This document shows, one piece after another, positions 9,777 to 18,420 of a DNA stretch of 64,000 nucleotides. Source of the DNA: Pseudarthrobacter sulfonivorans (GTDB taxonomy: Bacteria > Actinomycetota > Actinomycetes > Actinomycetales > Micrococcaceae); the NCBI RefSeq assembly GCF_001484605.1, contig NZ_CP013747.1, forward strand, positions 372,001-436,000, read 5' to 3'. The translations under genes were made by a program, and so were the position numbers. The first letter of the stretch is position 1. Each line of letters begins with the position of its first letter. The notes beneath the pieces were generated by a model that saw nothing but the letters and a program-made list of their open reading frames with translations, was not told where the DNA came from and ran no database searches.

Positions 9777-9826
9777 GGAGGCACCAGCCGAGCCGCCTGT
9801 TCAAATCCCTGGCATACGCATCTGCC

Positions 9827-10732
9827 TCATTTCCCGGCAACGGACTCGATTTCCTCTATACGCCGCGAGGTCGAGAACGCTGACCCCGAGTGATTGGACC
9901 TTTCCGCAAGCAGCATCGCATACATCGCGGGCACACGATCGAACATGGTGGCCCGGTGCTCTTGGATATGTTTCAAGGCTCGGGGCGCGTCAAAGCGCTT
10001 CATCAGCACTACACGGCCACCGACCATGAAAGTGCCATTGATGACGACATTCCCGTAGACGTGCGCTGCCGGCAGGGCGGATACGACTATGTCGTCTGCA
10101 TTACGACCGTGCATCGTGGCAGTGTAGGCACAATTGAGCACAAGCGAGAGGTGCGATTGCATGGCCCCTTTCGGCCGGCCCGTTGTCCCTGATGTATAGG
10201 CGATGCACGCCAGCGCGCTGGGGTCCACGGAGTAGGGCTGAAATTCCGAACCGTCTTCTGAGAGCAGCGTGGAGAACGGCAACGCATGTTCATCGCTTGA
10301 ATCGAAGGAGACAACAAGCGTCAGTGTGTCAACGCCCCGCAAAGCCTCACGGACAGCTTCGAGCCGATCCGCTGAGGTTATTAGCGCTTTGGCCCCGGAA
10401 TTTTTGAGTGCAAAACTCACTTCATCCCCGGTGAGCATGACGTTCAGGGGATACACAACCGCGCCGATCTTCAGCACGGCATGGTAGGACACGATCCATT
10501 CCCAACAGTTCTGGGCGAAGACGGCGACACGATCCCCCGCACTGATACCACGGCGGGTGAGACCAACGGCCACACTGCTGGACTCACTATCGAGCTGAGC
10601 GAAGGTGAGCTGACGCTCGTCCGTCACCAATGCCACCTTGTTTGGCCAACGCCGAGCGAGCCGAGGAAGCATCTGGCCCAGTCCATCGAGCGGAGGGAAT
10701 ACACGCATCTGCGTCGTGCTGGTGGAAGTCAT
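9827..10732 (-). pseudogene. Acyl-CoA synthetase (AMP-forming), C-terminally truncated
   Basis: The 301-residue frame begins like a complete acyl-CoA ligase. LTFAQLDSESSSVAVGL and GDRVAVFAQNCWEW are present, and the P-loop-like adenylation motif YTSGTTGRPKG is intact at about residues 180-190. It then breaks off after the PAMYAMLLAERS segment, replaced by an unrelated tail ending in ESVAGK. The family is normally 500-560 residues, and the missing part includes the hinge and the C-terminal domain with the catalytic Lys. It is therefore almost certainly inactive, whether by deletion or by rearrangement. Confidence 0.85.
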
Positions 10733-10919
10733 GGCACAACTCCTTTGTTGTCATGGAGGCGCTGTTAGAACGCCCCAGTCGATTCCCCGTGAACGCCGAG
10801 GGTTTGATGTCAGCGGATCACCGGCGGTCGCCCTGACCAGAAGAGGACGACCGCCCGGCGATTGAAGCTGTAGCCCGCTCTTCGATCCGAACCAGGAGTC
10901 AGCGGTCCGGACGCGTTGC

Positions 10920-11708
10920 CTAGTTCTTGGTCAGCAAGTGCTCGACAAACCAATCACGGGCCGCCGTCGAACTCACTTCGAACCCGCTATCTGTGTATGC
11001 ATCGAAGTGGCCCCCCTTGAGTAGCTGGATCTTCTTGGGGTGGGCGGCGGTCTCGTACGCGGCACACGCGAGTTCACCCGCCGCGAGCCGGTCGTTCGGT
11101 GCTACCACCATGAGCAACGGAGTCGGAGCAATGAGAGGGATCCATTTTCCGGGTTCATACCCGCGAAAATTTTCCAGCGTGAGCAGGGTGACTTCGTTTC
11201 GCCATGAGGGCGCACGCTCGGCTGAGGTGGTTTCGAACCACTGGTAGGAGTCGGGAGTGGGCAGCGCGGACATGGCTGTGGGGTCCTCGTCCACCACAGG
11301 GATGAGAGTCGGTTCGGCCCCTGACATGATGGCCTGCCGCTCCTGGGCGAACATGTCGTCGATCGCAGCCCAATTATCGATGCGGACCAGTTGTCGGAAG
11401 GAGACCGAGCCCGAGCTCAACGGGACCTGTCCTACGATCGCTTTGATTCGACGATCGATGGCCGCGGTTATGTACGCATGAGCACCCGCGTAGCTTGAAC
11501 CCCACAGCCCGATCCGCTCGGCATCGACGTCATCACGGCCCTGCGCATAGGTGATTGCGTGCCGGATAAAACGGACCTGAATCCAAGGGTCGATCTCCTG
11601 TCGCGGAGTGCCCGATACGGCGTCGCTTGCACCGAACCCGGGGTGGTCGTACACGACGCAGGATAAACCAGCTGCTTGGAACACCTCGGCATACTGGTCT
11701 AGCCACAT
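10920..11708 (-). pseudogene. Alpha/beta hydrolase (FrsA/YcjY-like), 5'-truncated
   Basis: Readable from RKEMWLDQYAEVFQAAG to a normal end. It keeps VVYDHPGFGASD, the nucleophile elbow GLWGSSYAGAHA, the acid in VVAPNDRL and the catalytic His in LKGGHFDAY. Homologues of this type begin with a strand and an oxyanion loop about 40 residues earlier. That part is missing: upstream of about 11710 the DNA is a thiolase fragment on the other strand. An ATG at 11708 happens to be preceded by GGAAGGAA, so a shortened 262-residue protein could still be made, but without the oxyanion hole it is unlikely to work. It marks a rearrangement junction. Confidence 0.75.
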
Positions 11709-11709
11709 T

Positions 11710-12043
11710 TCCTTCCGGAGCGGCCCAGTCCGGGCCGGCGGCACTAAAAATGGCCGGAGTCGCCCTGGACGAAATCGATATCGTCGAACTCTACGACTGC
11801 TACTCATTCACCGCCATGATCACCCTTGAAGACTACGGATTCTGCGCCAAAGGTGAAGGAGGCGACTGGTCCAATTTTCACCGCGGCAAACATGTCCAGG
11901 TGTACCGCGATGCGGAAGTGCTGGCTGCCGGAACTGTGGACGACACCATGCCAGACGGAACCGGAGTCGGGCTCATCCAAGAAAAGGAACGCGGAAGCCG
12001 CTTGTTCCACGAGTCTGAACAGTTGAGGATCCGCAAGGCTTAG
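11710..12043 (+). pseudogene. Thiolase C-terminal fragment fused to a small-protein fragment
   Basis: One frame reads SGPAALKMAGVALDEIDIVE, LYDCYSFTAMITLEDYGFCA and KGEGG, a piece of an SCP2-type thiolase from the second half of the enzyme, without the catalytic Cys domain. At about 11875 thiolase similarity stops and the frame continues into HVQVYRDAEVLAAGTVDDTM and PDGTGVGLIQEKERGSRLFH. This tail aligns with the C-terminal part of the small gene at 1566-1937. The fragment has no start signal and abuts the truncated hydrolase at about 11710. It is a double-junction relic of catabolic genes like those at the left end. Confidence 0.75.
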
Positions 12044-12189
12044 ATAGCAGTACCAAGACCACGGACAAAGCAGACGTGGACCCGTTAGATACCGCCGAGC
12101 TGCCTATAGACATTTCGACGCATCAATGACTGCTGATTCTCTCGGATTTTCTCGGAGGACTGGCAATGTGAGCCCGCGCCGCTTATCGT

Positions 12190-12470
12190 GTCCGCACACC
12201 TCAGTAGCCTCAATCTTTGCGGGGCGCGGTCGATCCGTCCCTTCGACCGGGATCTGCTCGTTACAGTAACAGGAGTCGGAACCAAGGTGAACTACGGGCT
12301 CGACAAGGTCCGCTTTCCGGCACCGACTCCGGCCGGGGCAAAAATACGCATGACAGCAACGGTTGCCGAAGTCACCGAAGTGCCCGGAGGCTACCAGCTC
12401 ACCGTCGACCAAACAATCGAACAGAAAACGGGACGAAACCAGTGGCCGTCGCCCGAGGTTTGTACAGGTT
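12190..12470 (+). pseudogene. MaoC-like dehydratase remnant
   Basis: The frame around 12270-12430 reads VTGVGTKVNYGLDKVRFPAP, then AGAKIRMTATVAEVTEVPGG and YQLTVDQTIEQ, which is the hot-dog-fold MaoC family (R-specific enoyl-CoA hydratase) C-terminal half. Shortly after, the match moves to another frame (GTKPVAVARGLYRF), so there is a frameshift near 12430. The N-terminal half with the catalytic Asp/His is absent. About 270 bases between this remnant and the MerR gene hold no gene I can support. Confidence 0.7.
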
Positions 12471-12749
12471 CAAGCAGGATAACGGGTGCCCGGGATGCCC
12501 ACCACTGGTGCGCATCCTGGGGCCGCTGCCTTACTCCCAAGCCAGCCGCCTGGTCTCCGTCAATCAAAATAGCGTGCCCTTCGGCATGCGCGCCATTCTG
12601 CCCCGGCAGGATCGCAACCGGTGGCGGCTCCAGTTCAGAGGGGTCGGCCGCGAAGATGTTGACACCCAACACCACAGAAACGGCACCACTTCAGTGGCAG
12701 ATTGTGAAAACTCTTCTCTAGCAGAACGCTCGAGCGCTCGGCTAGGGAG

Positions 12750-13154
12750 CTACGCGGGGGTGCCGGTCCCGTGGTCGCTATCAGCCCGGGTGGCCAGTGC
12801 GTCGTTGGCGGCATTGATGTAGGTGGCGATGGAGTCGCGGTTCCGGGTGAGGAAGTCGATGCGCTGGGTCATCCGGTCTCGCTCCTGGGCAAGGATTTGG
12901 ACGAGCTCTGGCTCGATGTCCTCCGGAACGATGCCTCGAGGGGTGTCTAAGCATGGAAGGATCAGCGCGATGATCTTGGTTGGGATACCGCTGTCGATCA
13001 GGCCTCGGATCTGCACGGCACGGTCGATCAAGTAAGGCTGGTAATCGCGGTAGCCGTTGTCGAGACGGGAGGGTCGGATGAGTCCTTGCTCCTCGTAGTA
13101 GCGCAGCGACCTCGTGGGCGTGTTCGAGAGTTTCGCGAGTTCGCCTATACGCAT
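12750..13154 (-). CDS. MerR family transcriptional regulator
   Basis: A 134-residue MerR regulator. The N-terminus MRIGELAKLSNTPTRSLRYY with EEQGLIRPSRLDNGYRDY is the canonical winged helix. A dimerisation coiled coil follows (ERDRMTQRIDFLTRNRDSIA). There is no Cys-rich C-terminal metal site, so it probably senses an organic ligand, partner protein or redox state. The start is ATG at 13154 with AAGGAA upstream; the frame open further upstream would be antisense to the neighbouring promoter. It is divergent from the GH3 gene, with a perfect dyad between them, as expected for a MerR regulator controlling that operon and itself. Confidence 0.92.
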   Translation of the reverse strand: MRIGELAKLSNTPTRSLRYYEEQGLIRPSRLDNGYRDYQPYLIDRAVQIRGLIDSGIPTKIIALILPCLDTPRGIVPEDIEPELVQILAQERDRMTQRIDFLTRNRDSIATYINAANDALATRADSDHGTGTPA

Positions 13155-13188
13155 GGGAAGTTCCTTCAGAAGTTTTTTCGTGGCCGGC

Positions 13189-13220
13189 TTGACATTGACA
13201 CTAGTGTCAACGATGCATTC
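13189..13220 (+). promoter_or_regulatory. MerR-type promoter/operator for the GH3 operon
   Basis: TTGACA (13189-13194) serves as -35. It is followed directly by the perfect 16-bp palindrome TTGACACTAGTGTCAA (13195-13210), and a weak -10 CATTCT lies at 13215-13220, giving a 20-bp spacer. An overlong spacer filled by a dyad is the hallmark of MerR-activated promoters, where the regulator untwists the DNA. The following ATG at 13228 is only seven bases from the -10, so the transcript may be leaderless. Confidence 0.6.
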
Positions 13221-13227
13221 TAGTTGT

Positions 13228-15429
13228 ATGACCCGACGGCAGGAACACGAAGCAATCGACCGCCCCTGGTCTGATATTGACCTGACACCCGATGAGCGCG
13301 CTGACCTCGTGGTCGAGGCGATGAGTGAAGATGAGAAATTTGCCTGGATCTCCGGACCCATCGCCATCCCCATCCCGGGCCATGCGCCCCTTCCCGATGA
13401 GGCCCTCGGCTCGGCCGCGTACTATCCGGCAATCGAGCGGTTGGGGATCCCCGCCATCCAGCAGTCCGATGCGAGCCTTGGCGTAACGAACCCTGGCGGT
13501 ATCAGGTCCGGTGCCGAAGCGACAGCTTTGCCGTCGTCGCTGCTTCTCGGTGCGACCTTCGACGTCGACACCGCCCGCGCGACGGGTGCGCTCGTGGGGC
13601 GTCAGGCCCGTGCGCAGGGATTCGCCGTGCAGCTCGCCGGCGGGGCGAACCTCGTCCGGGAAGCCACCGGTGGCCGCAACTTCGAGTACGTCTCCGAGGA
13701 CCCGCTCCTCACCGGCAAGATCACCGGTGCTTCGGTGGCGGGCATCCAGGAACAGGGCGTCGTGTCGACGGTGAAGCACTTCACCGCCAACGGACAGGAA
13801 ACCGGACGAGTACTCGCCGACTCCCGCATCGCCGAGGCCGCCCACCGGGAATCTGACCTACTGGCGTTCCAGATCGCCATCGAAGATGGCCAGCCGGGCT
13901 CCGTGATGCCCGGTTACAACCTGATCAACGGTTACTGGGCGAGCGAGAACGCCCACCTGATTAACGACATTCTGAAAGGTGAGTGGGGTTACCGAGGCTG
14001 GGTCATGTCAGATTGGGGTGCCACCCACAGTTCTGAGAAGGCCGCACTTGCCGGCCTCGATGTGCAGTCCGGTGCGGACTTCGATCCTGAGGTTTACTTT
14101 GCCGGCCCACTTCGCGAGGCGGTGCTGGAGGGGCGGGTCCCGCAGTCACGGATTGATGACATGGTTCGTCGCCAGCTGCGCGAACTCTTCCGCGTCGGCG
14201 TCCTCGACAACCCGCCCGTCCCCGGTGGCGTCCTCGACATCGCCGGGGACAACGCCTTTGCGCAGGCCGCCGCAGAACGAGGCCTCGTCCTGCTCAAGAA
14301 TGACGGAGACCTCCTGCCAGCGGCGACCGGCCTTAGCCGTGTCCTGGTCGTCGGCCGGCACGCCGATACTGGAGTGCTTGCCGGGGGCGGATCGTCCGCC
14401 GTCACTCCGGCGGGCACCACGAGTGAACCCTCCGGCATCGATCGCACCTGGGCCGATCGGGTCATCCACCCGTCCTCGCCCCTCGAGGCCATCCGCGCGG
14501 AAGCTCACGCCACCCACGTCGACTTCATCGACGGCACCGACACCACTAGGACCCTTGAGGCTGCCGCGAGAGCAGATCTCGTCGTGGTGTTCGCCGAAGA
14601 ATGGCGCGCCGAGGGCTACGACATGCAAGGCGTCAGCCTCCCCGACGGGCAGGGCGATCTGATCGAGGCGATCGCCGCCGTCAATCCTCGAACCGTTGTC
14701 GTCATCGAGTCCGGTGGTGCCGTCAGCACTCCCTGGGCACGATCTGTCCCCGCCGTGATCGCGGCGTTCTATCCCGGCATCGGCGGCGCCCAAGCCATAG
14801 CAGGGGTCATCTTCGGACGGGTAAACCCCTCCGGGCACCTCCCCGTGACCTTCCCCAAAAGCATTGACCAGCTGCCCCGCCCGGAACAGCTCGACCCTGC
14901 CGCGACGACGTCGAACCCGAACCAAGACATTGTCGGTGACATCGTCGAGATCGATTACGACATCGAAGGCAGCGACGTCGGCTACCGCTGGTTCGCCCGG
15001 GAGGGGCACTACCCCGACTTCCCCTTCGGGTGGGGCCTGTCGTACACGACGTTCGCCTTCAGCGGCCTCACCGTCACAGCCCACGGCCCGGACCTGCGGG
15101 TCAGCGGATACCTGTCCAACACCGGGGACCGGGCCGGTGCCACGGTGGCTCAAATCTATGTCGCTCGGGTGAACTCCGACACAGCTGACTACGTTCACCG
15201 TCTCGCCGGCTTCGCCCGGGTCGACCTCGAGCCGGGCGAAACCCAGCCCGTCGACGTCGTTTTCGAGCCGCGCATCCTCGCCTCCTGGAACGACACCGAA
15301 GGCGGCTTCCACCTCTCCGGGGGCAACTACGAAATCCGGGTAGGCACACACTCCCTCGACGAAGACGGTCCCACTCAGCGCATCGAGCTGACGGCGGCAC
15401 CAGTGCCCGCAGCACCGTCCCGCCATTGA
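13228..15429 (+). CDS. Glycoside hydrolase family 3 beta-glucosidase
   Basis: A 733-residue GH3 enzyme. The (beta/alpha)8 domain holds KHFTANGQETGR and VMSDWGATH, with Asp262 as the expected nucleophile. The alpha/beta sandwich follows from about residue 330 (GLVLLKNDGDLLP), and a C-terminal fibronectin III-like domain contains YTTFAFSGLTV. No signal peptide is visible, so it acts inside the cell on an imported glycoside. I start it at ATG 13228; the frame extends upstream only through the promoter region. No ribosome-binding site precedes the ATG, consistent with a leaderless mRNA. It is the first gene of a MerR-controlled set ending with the Gfo/Idh/MocA dehydrogenase. Confidence 0.93.
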   Translation: MTRRQEHEAIDRPWSDIDLTPDERADLVVEAMSEDEKFAWISGPIAIPIPGHAPLPDEALGSAAYYPAIERLGIPAIQQSDASLGVTNPGGIRSGAEATALPSSLLLGATFDVDTARATGALVGRQARAQGFAVQLAGGANLVREATGGRNFEYVSEDPLLTGKITGASVAGIQEQGVVSTVKHFTANGQETGRVLADSRIAEAAHRESDLLAFQIAIEDGQPGSVMPGYNLINGYWASENAHLINDILKGEWGYRGWVMSDWGATHSSEKAALAGLDVQSGADFDPEVYFAGPLREAVLEGRVPQSRIDDMVRRQLRELFRVGVLDNPPVPGGVLDIAGDNAFAQAAAERGLVLLKNDGDLLPAATGLSRVLVVGRHADTGVLAGGGSSAVTPAGTTSEPSGIDRTWADRVIHPSSPLEAIRAEAHATHVDFIDGTDTTRTLEAAARADLVVVFAEEWRAEGYDMQGVSLPDGQGDLIEAIAAVNPRTVVVIESGGAVSTPWARSVPAVIAAFYPGIGGAQAIAGVIFGRVNPSGHLPVTFPKSIDQLPRPEQLDPAATTSNPNQDIVGDIVEIDYDIEGSDVGYRWFAREGHYPDFPFGWGLSYTTFAFSGLTVTAHGPDLRVSGYLSNTGDRAGATVAQIYVARVNSDTADYVHRLAGFARVDLEPGETQPVDVVFEPRILASWNDTEGGFHLSGGNYEIRVGTHSLDEDGPTQRIELTAAPVPAAPSRH

Positions 15430-15558
15430 ACCAGCGCCCGCGAGCGCGCATTCCCGGGCCGAAACCTCCGGCCCATGACCCAGCTGGCAGTCGTCTAGCG
15501 ATGACCCAGCTTTTACAGTCAGCCCGCCACACGGGCTGCTAGCAGAGAAGGAACACCC

Positions 15559-16380
15559 ATGTCAGACAAAATCGTCACCATCATTCACGAATCGCCCTCC
15601 TACTGGCGAGTCATCATCGACAACCCGCCCATCAACCTGTGGGACCCGTCGCTGTTCGCTGACCTAAACGTCCTCATGGACGACATCGAGCGCGACGCCG
15701 ACCTGAAGGTCGTCGTGTTCGAGAGCGCCAACGAGGACTTCTTCGTCAACCACCACGACCTTGGCAACAGCGACCTCCCCGACCGTCCCGGCGCCAAGCC
15801 GTTCTCCTCCTGGCCAACGTTCGTGACGCGCCTGGCGAACTCCTCCGTCCTGAGCATCGCAAAGGTTCGAGGCCGCGCCCGCGCCCAAGGGTTTGAATTC
15901 GCCCTCGCCAGCGACATCCGCTTCGCCTCCCGTGAACGAGCACTCTTCGCCCTCGTCGAAGCTGCCGGCGCGTCCGTCCCCGGTGGTGGCGGTACCGAAT
16001 GGCTCGTCGCGCTCGTGGGACGCTCCCGAGCCCTCGAGATCGTCCTCGGAGCCGACGACTTCGACGCCGACACGGCCGAACTCTACGGCTTCGTCAACCG
16101 GTCCATCCCCGACAACGAACTCGACGACTACGTTGACGCCTTCGCCCGCCGCATCAGCCGCTTCGAAAAGCGCGCCCTGCAGTTGGCCAAGAAGATGGTC
16201 AATGCCCGCGCCGGTGTTCCCTCGGAAGCTGACCTCTGGACGTCCAACCACATCCTCTCCGAGGTCAACAACTGGCCCGAAGGCGCAGCAGCACTCACCA
16301 AGCTCCAAGCCGCCGGGTTCGGCAAGGAAGGCGAGTTCGAGCTGAACCTCGGACACCAGATCGGCAACCTCCCCGCCTGA
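15559..16380 (+). CDS. Enoyl-CoA hydratase/isomerase (crotonase-fold) family protein
   Basis: A 273-residue protein starting at ATG after GAGAAGGA. It has the crotonase fold: VIIDNPPINLWDPSLFADL at the N-terminus, KVRGRARAQGFEFALASDIR for the first oxyanion-hole region, and PGGGGTEWLVALVGRSRALE for the second. The residue that acts as general acid in hydratases is not clearly placed (EAAGASVPGGGG rather than a classic Glu pair), so hydrolase or isomerase activity is equally possible. Its CoA substrate is unknown. It lies 130 bases after the GH3 gene and 52 bases before the DUF1330 gene. Confidence 0.88.
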   Translation: MSDKIVTIIHESPSYWRVIIDNPPINLWDPSLFADLNVLMDDIERDADLKVVVFESANEDFFVNHHDLGNSDLPDRPGAKPFSSWPTFVTRLANSSVLSIAKVRGRARAQGFEFALASDIRFASRERALFALVEAAGASVPGGGGTEWLVALVGRSRALEIVLGADDFDADTAELYGFVNRSIPDNELDDYVDAFARRISRFEKRALQLAKKMVNARAGVPSEADLWTSNHILSEVNNWPEGAAALTKLQAAGFGKEGEFELNLGHQIGNLPA

Positions 16381-16432
16381 CCTGCACATCCCACCACACC
16401 ACCAATCTGGTACCGCCTTGAAAGGACCAACC

Positions 16433-16726
16433 ATGAGTGCATACGTAGTCTACGTCCGGGACCGAATCACCGACCCCGATGAGTTCCGCAAGTACGAAGA
16501 AAAAGCCCCCGCCGCATCGGCCGGGCACACCGTGCACCCCCTCGCCTTCTACGGCGAGGTCGACACCCTTGAGGGCGCACCCGTCGACGGTGCCGCAATC
16601 CTTGAGTTCGCCACAATCGAGGAAGCCCGCGCCCTCTACGACAGCCCCCTCTACCAGGAGGCCATGAAGCATCGCCTCAAGGGAGCCGAGTACCGCGTTT
16701 TCATCGTCGAGGGCGTCCCGGCCTGA
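16433..16726 (+). CDS. DUF1330 domain protein (dimeric alpha/beta barrel)
   Basis: A 97-residue protein with ATG after AAAGGA. AYVVYVRDRITDPDEFRKY at the start, HPLAFYGEVDTLEG in the middle and the C-terminal FATIEEARALYDSPLYQEAM segment are the DUF1330 signature, a ferredoxin-like fold related to dimeric alpha/beta-barrel proteins. The biochemical role of the family is not settled; members often accompany catabolic genes. Here it lies between the crotonase-fold gene and the Gfo/Idh/MocA gene, probably in one transcript with the former, and is followed by a strong hairpin. Confidence 0.85.
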   Translation: MSAYVVYVRDRITDPDEFRKYEEKAPAASAGHTVHPLAFYGEVDTLEGAPVDGAAILEFATIEEARALYDSPLYQEAMKHRLKGAEYRVFIVEGVPA

Positions 16727-16742
16727 CCTGCATTTCCCGTGC

Positions 16743-16778
16743 TGTCGGCGGCCGGGTCACGCGACCTGGCCGCCGACA
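16743..16778 (+). terminator. Strong hairpin after the DUF1330 gene
   Basis: A stem of 16 pairs (one G-T wobble) runs from 16743 to 16778 around a four-base ACGC loop, with GTCGGCGGCC on the left and GGCCGCCGAC on the right. No U tract follows; C-rich sequence does. It may be a terminator of the type common in high-GC actinobacteria, or an mRNA-stabilising hairpin between the DUF1330 and Gfo/Idh/MocA genes. Confidence 0.5.
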
Positions 16779-16826
16779 CCACCCCCGCGCAGCACCCAGC
16801 GGACACACAACGAAAAGAAAACAGTC

Positions 16827-17939
16827 ATGACACAGAACAAGAAGATCGGCGTCGGCCTTATCGGCGTCGGCGGATGGGCCACGTACGGCCACCTCCCTGC
16901 AGTGAAAACCGTTGACAGCATCGAGGTCGTCGCGGTCTCGAGCCGCACGAAGGCCAAAGCCGAAGAACTAGCCCTAGAGCACAGCATTGCGCACGCCTAC
17001 GACGACTACAACGACCTCATCGCCCACCCCGATGTCGACCTGGTGGTCATCCCCGCGCCCGCACCCCAGCACAAGGAGTTGATCCAGGCCGTCATCGCCG
17101 GCGGTAAGGACGTCTACAGCGAGTGGCCCCTCACCACCAACACGGCTGACTCCGAAGAGATACTTGCCCTTGCCGAAGCGAAAGGAGTCCGACACGTCGT
17201 GGGACTTCAACGCCGGCTCTCTCCCAGCGCCCGATACACCGCCGATCTCATCGCACAGGGGTTCATCGGGCAGATTCGCGGTGTGACCATGTCGGTCGGC
17301 GTTGACGCATTCGGCGCCGAGCTGCCCGAGAGCGTGTCGTGGGTGCTCGATCCGACGAACTTCGTCCACCTCTTGCCGGTCTACCTCGGGCACTTCGGCG
17401 ACCTACTCTTCTCCACAGTCGGGCCGCCGGCGACCCTCACGGCTCTGACCTCGAACCACATCCCGGAAGTCACCATCACAGAGACCGGTGAGAAGGCGAC
17501 GAGCGGCGTCCCTACAGAGGTCGTGGCCATCGGCGAACTTCGTGACGGGGGGCTGTACTCGATCCAGCTCGAGGGCGGCCAGAAACTCAAGACGGGCCTG
17601 CAGATCGTCATCACCGGTTCCGGTGGCGCCCTGCGCATCACCAATCCCCGCGGCTTCCAGAACGAGAACGACAACACCGTCGAGGCCATGACCGGAGACG
17701 CGACCACCTTCAGCGCCCTGCCAGTCCCAGACGAGTACACGTACCTCGACCAGGGCGACCTGGACGCCAGCGTCCACGACGTCTCCTACCTCTACGCCGC
17801 CTACGCCAACGACGTGCTCCAGGGCACCTCAACCGCCCCCAACTTCCGCGACGGCGTCCGCATGCATCACCTCATCGACCAAATCACCCGCACCGCCGAG
17901 CACTTCACCGCCCGCCAGGACACCGGGGTCATCTGGTGA
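16827..17939 (+). CDS. Gfo/Idh/MocA family NAD(P)-dependent oxidoreductase
   Basis: A 370-residue protein. The N-terminal Rossmann fold has GVGLIGVGGWATYGHLPA as cofactor loop, and YSEWPLTTN replaces the familiar EKPL motif, so the usual catalytic-site Lys is Trp here. The C-terminal beta-sheet substrate domain follows. Members oxidise or reduce sugars and cyclitols, or take part in redox-assisted glycoside cleavage. The start ATG follows AAAAGAAAA, a weak site. Standing downstream of a GH3 glucosidase it may act on the released sugar or on a 3-keto-glycoside. The EKPL change makes its exact activity uncertain. Confidence 0.88.
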   Translation: MTQNKKIGVGLIGVGGWATYGHLPAVKTVDSIEVVAVSSRTKAKAEELALEHSIAHAYDDYNDLIAHPDVDLVVIPAPAPQHKELIQAVIAGGKDVYSEWPLTTNTADSEEILALAEAKGVRHVVGLQRRLSPSARYTADLIAQGFIGQIRGVTMSVGVDAFGAELPESVSWVLDPTNFVHLLPVYLGHFGDLLFSTVGPPATLTALTSNHIPEVTITETGEKATSGVPTEVVAIGELRDGGLYSIQLEGGQKLKTGLQIVITGSGGALRITNPRGFQNENDNTVEAMTGDATTFSALPVPDEYTYLDQGDLDASVHDVSYLYAAYANDVLQGTSTAPNFRDGVRMHHLIDQITRTAEHFTARQDTGVIW

Positions 17940-18114
17940 CGCCAGGCGTGACATCTAGCGCAGCGGAAATGCCGCCACTTAGCGCTGCAGTTCACACACG
18001 AGGAGCGCTACCCATTGGGGCCACGCATGGTCTAATCCTCGGGGTTCCGCAACCTTTGCGTTGAAAGCCAGAAAAAATGCCGGCAGGGCACGAATGTAGT
18101 TACCCCCGTGAAGC

Positions 18115-18420
18115 GTGGAGTATACGAAGGAATTCAAAGAGCGCGAGGAGCTGCTTCAACAGCTCGAAGACCGTGGCCTCGCGACTCCTGACCGCGCCGA
18201 GGCGCTCAACTTCCTCACACGCGTCGGCTACTTCCGTTCCGGAGCGTACCGATACGTCTTCCGGAGGCTGCTCCCGGGCCACGGGCGCTGTCTGGGTATC
18301 CCGATGATCGTTCCAGTGCGGGCATTGGCGTGGACGCAACGTCGTGACCCGTGGATGAAGCTCCCTCGTTGGCGCGCTGAACTGCACCTAGCTGTGTGCT
18401 CCCCCGTGTCTTCTATTTGA
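18115..18420 (+). pseudogene. Abi_2-type (AbiD/AbiF-like) abortive-infection protein fragment
   Basis: From GTG at 18115 the frame reads YTKEFKEREELLQQLEDRGL, then TPDRAEALNFLTRVGYFRSG and AYRYVFRRLLP. This is the N-terminal region of the Abi_2 family (phage abortive infection), in which a repeat-like helix pair is followed by the LxRIGYYRLSGY-type motif. Similarity stops after about 54 residues, and the rest of the frame is unrelated and ends at 18420. Full-length proteins have roughly 300 residues. It is a remnant and not expected to be active. Confidence 0.65.

Noticed and set aside
11709..11807. Extra N-terminal 33 residues of the alpha/beta hydrolase frame
   Set aside because: These bases belong to the thiolase fragment on the plus strand; their Arg/Pro-rich translation is noise and has no hydrolase similarity.
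12391..12675. Minus-strand frame of 94 residues between the MaoC remnant and the MerR gene
   Set aside because: No ribosome-binding site, no recognised family, and the region opposite is a decaying coding remnant; not enough to support a gene.
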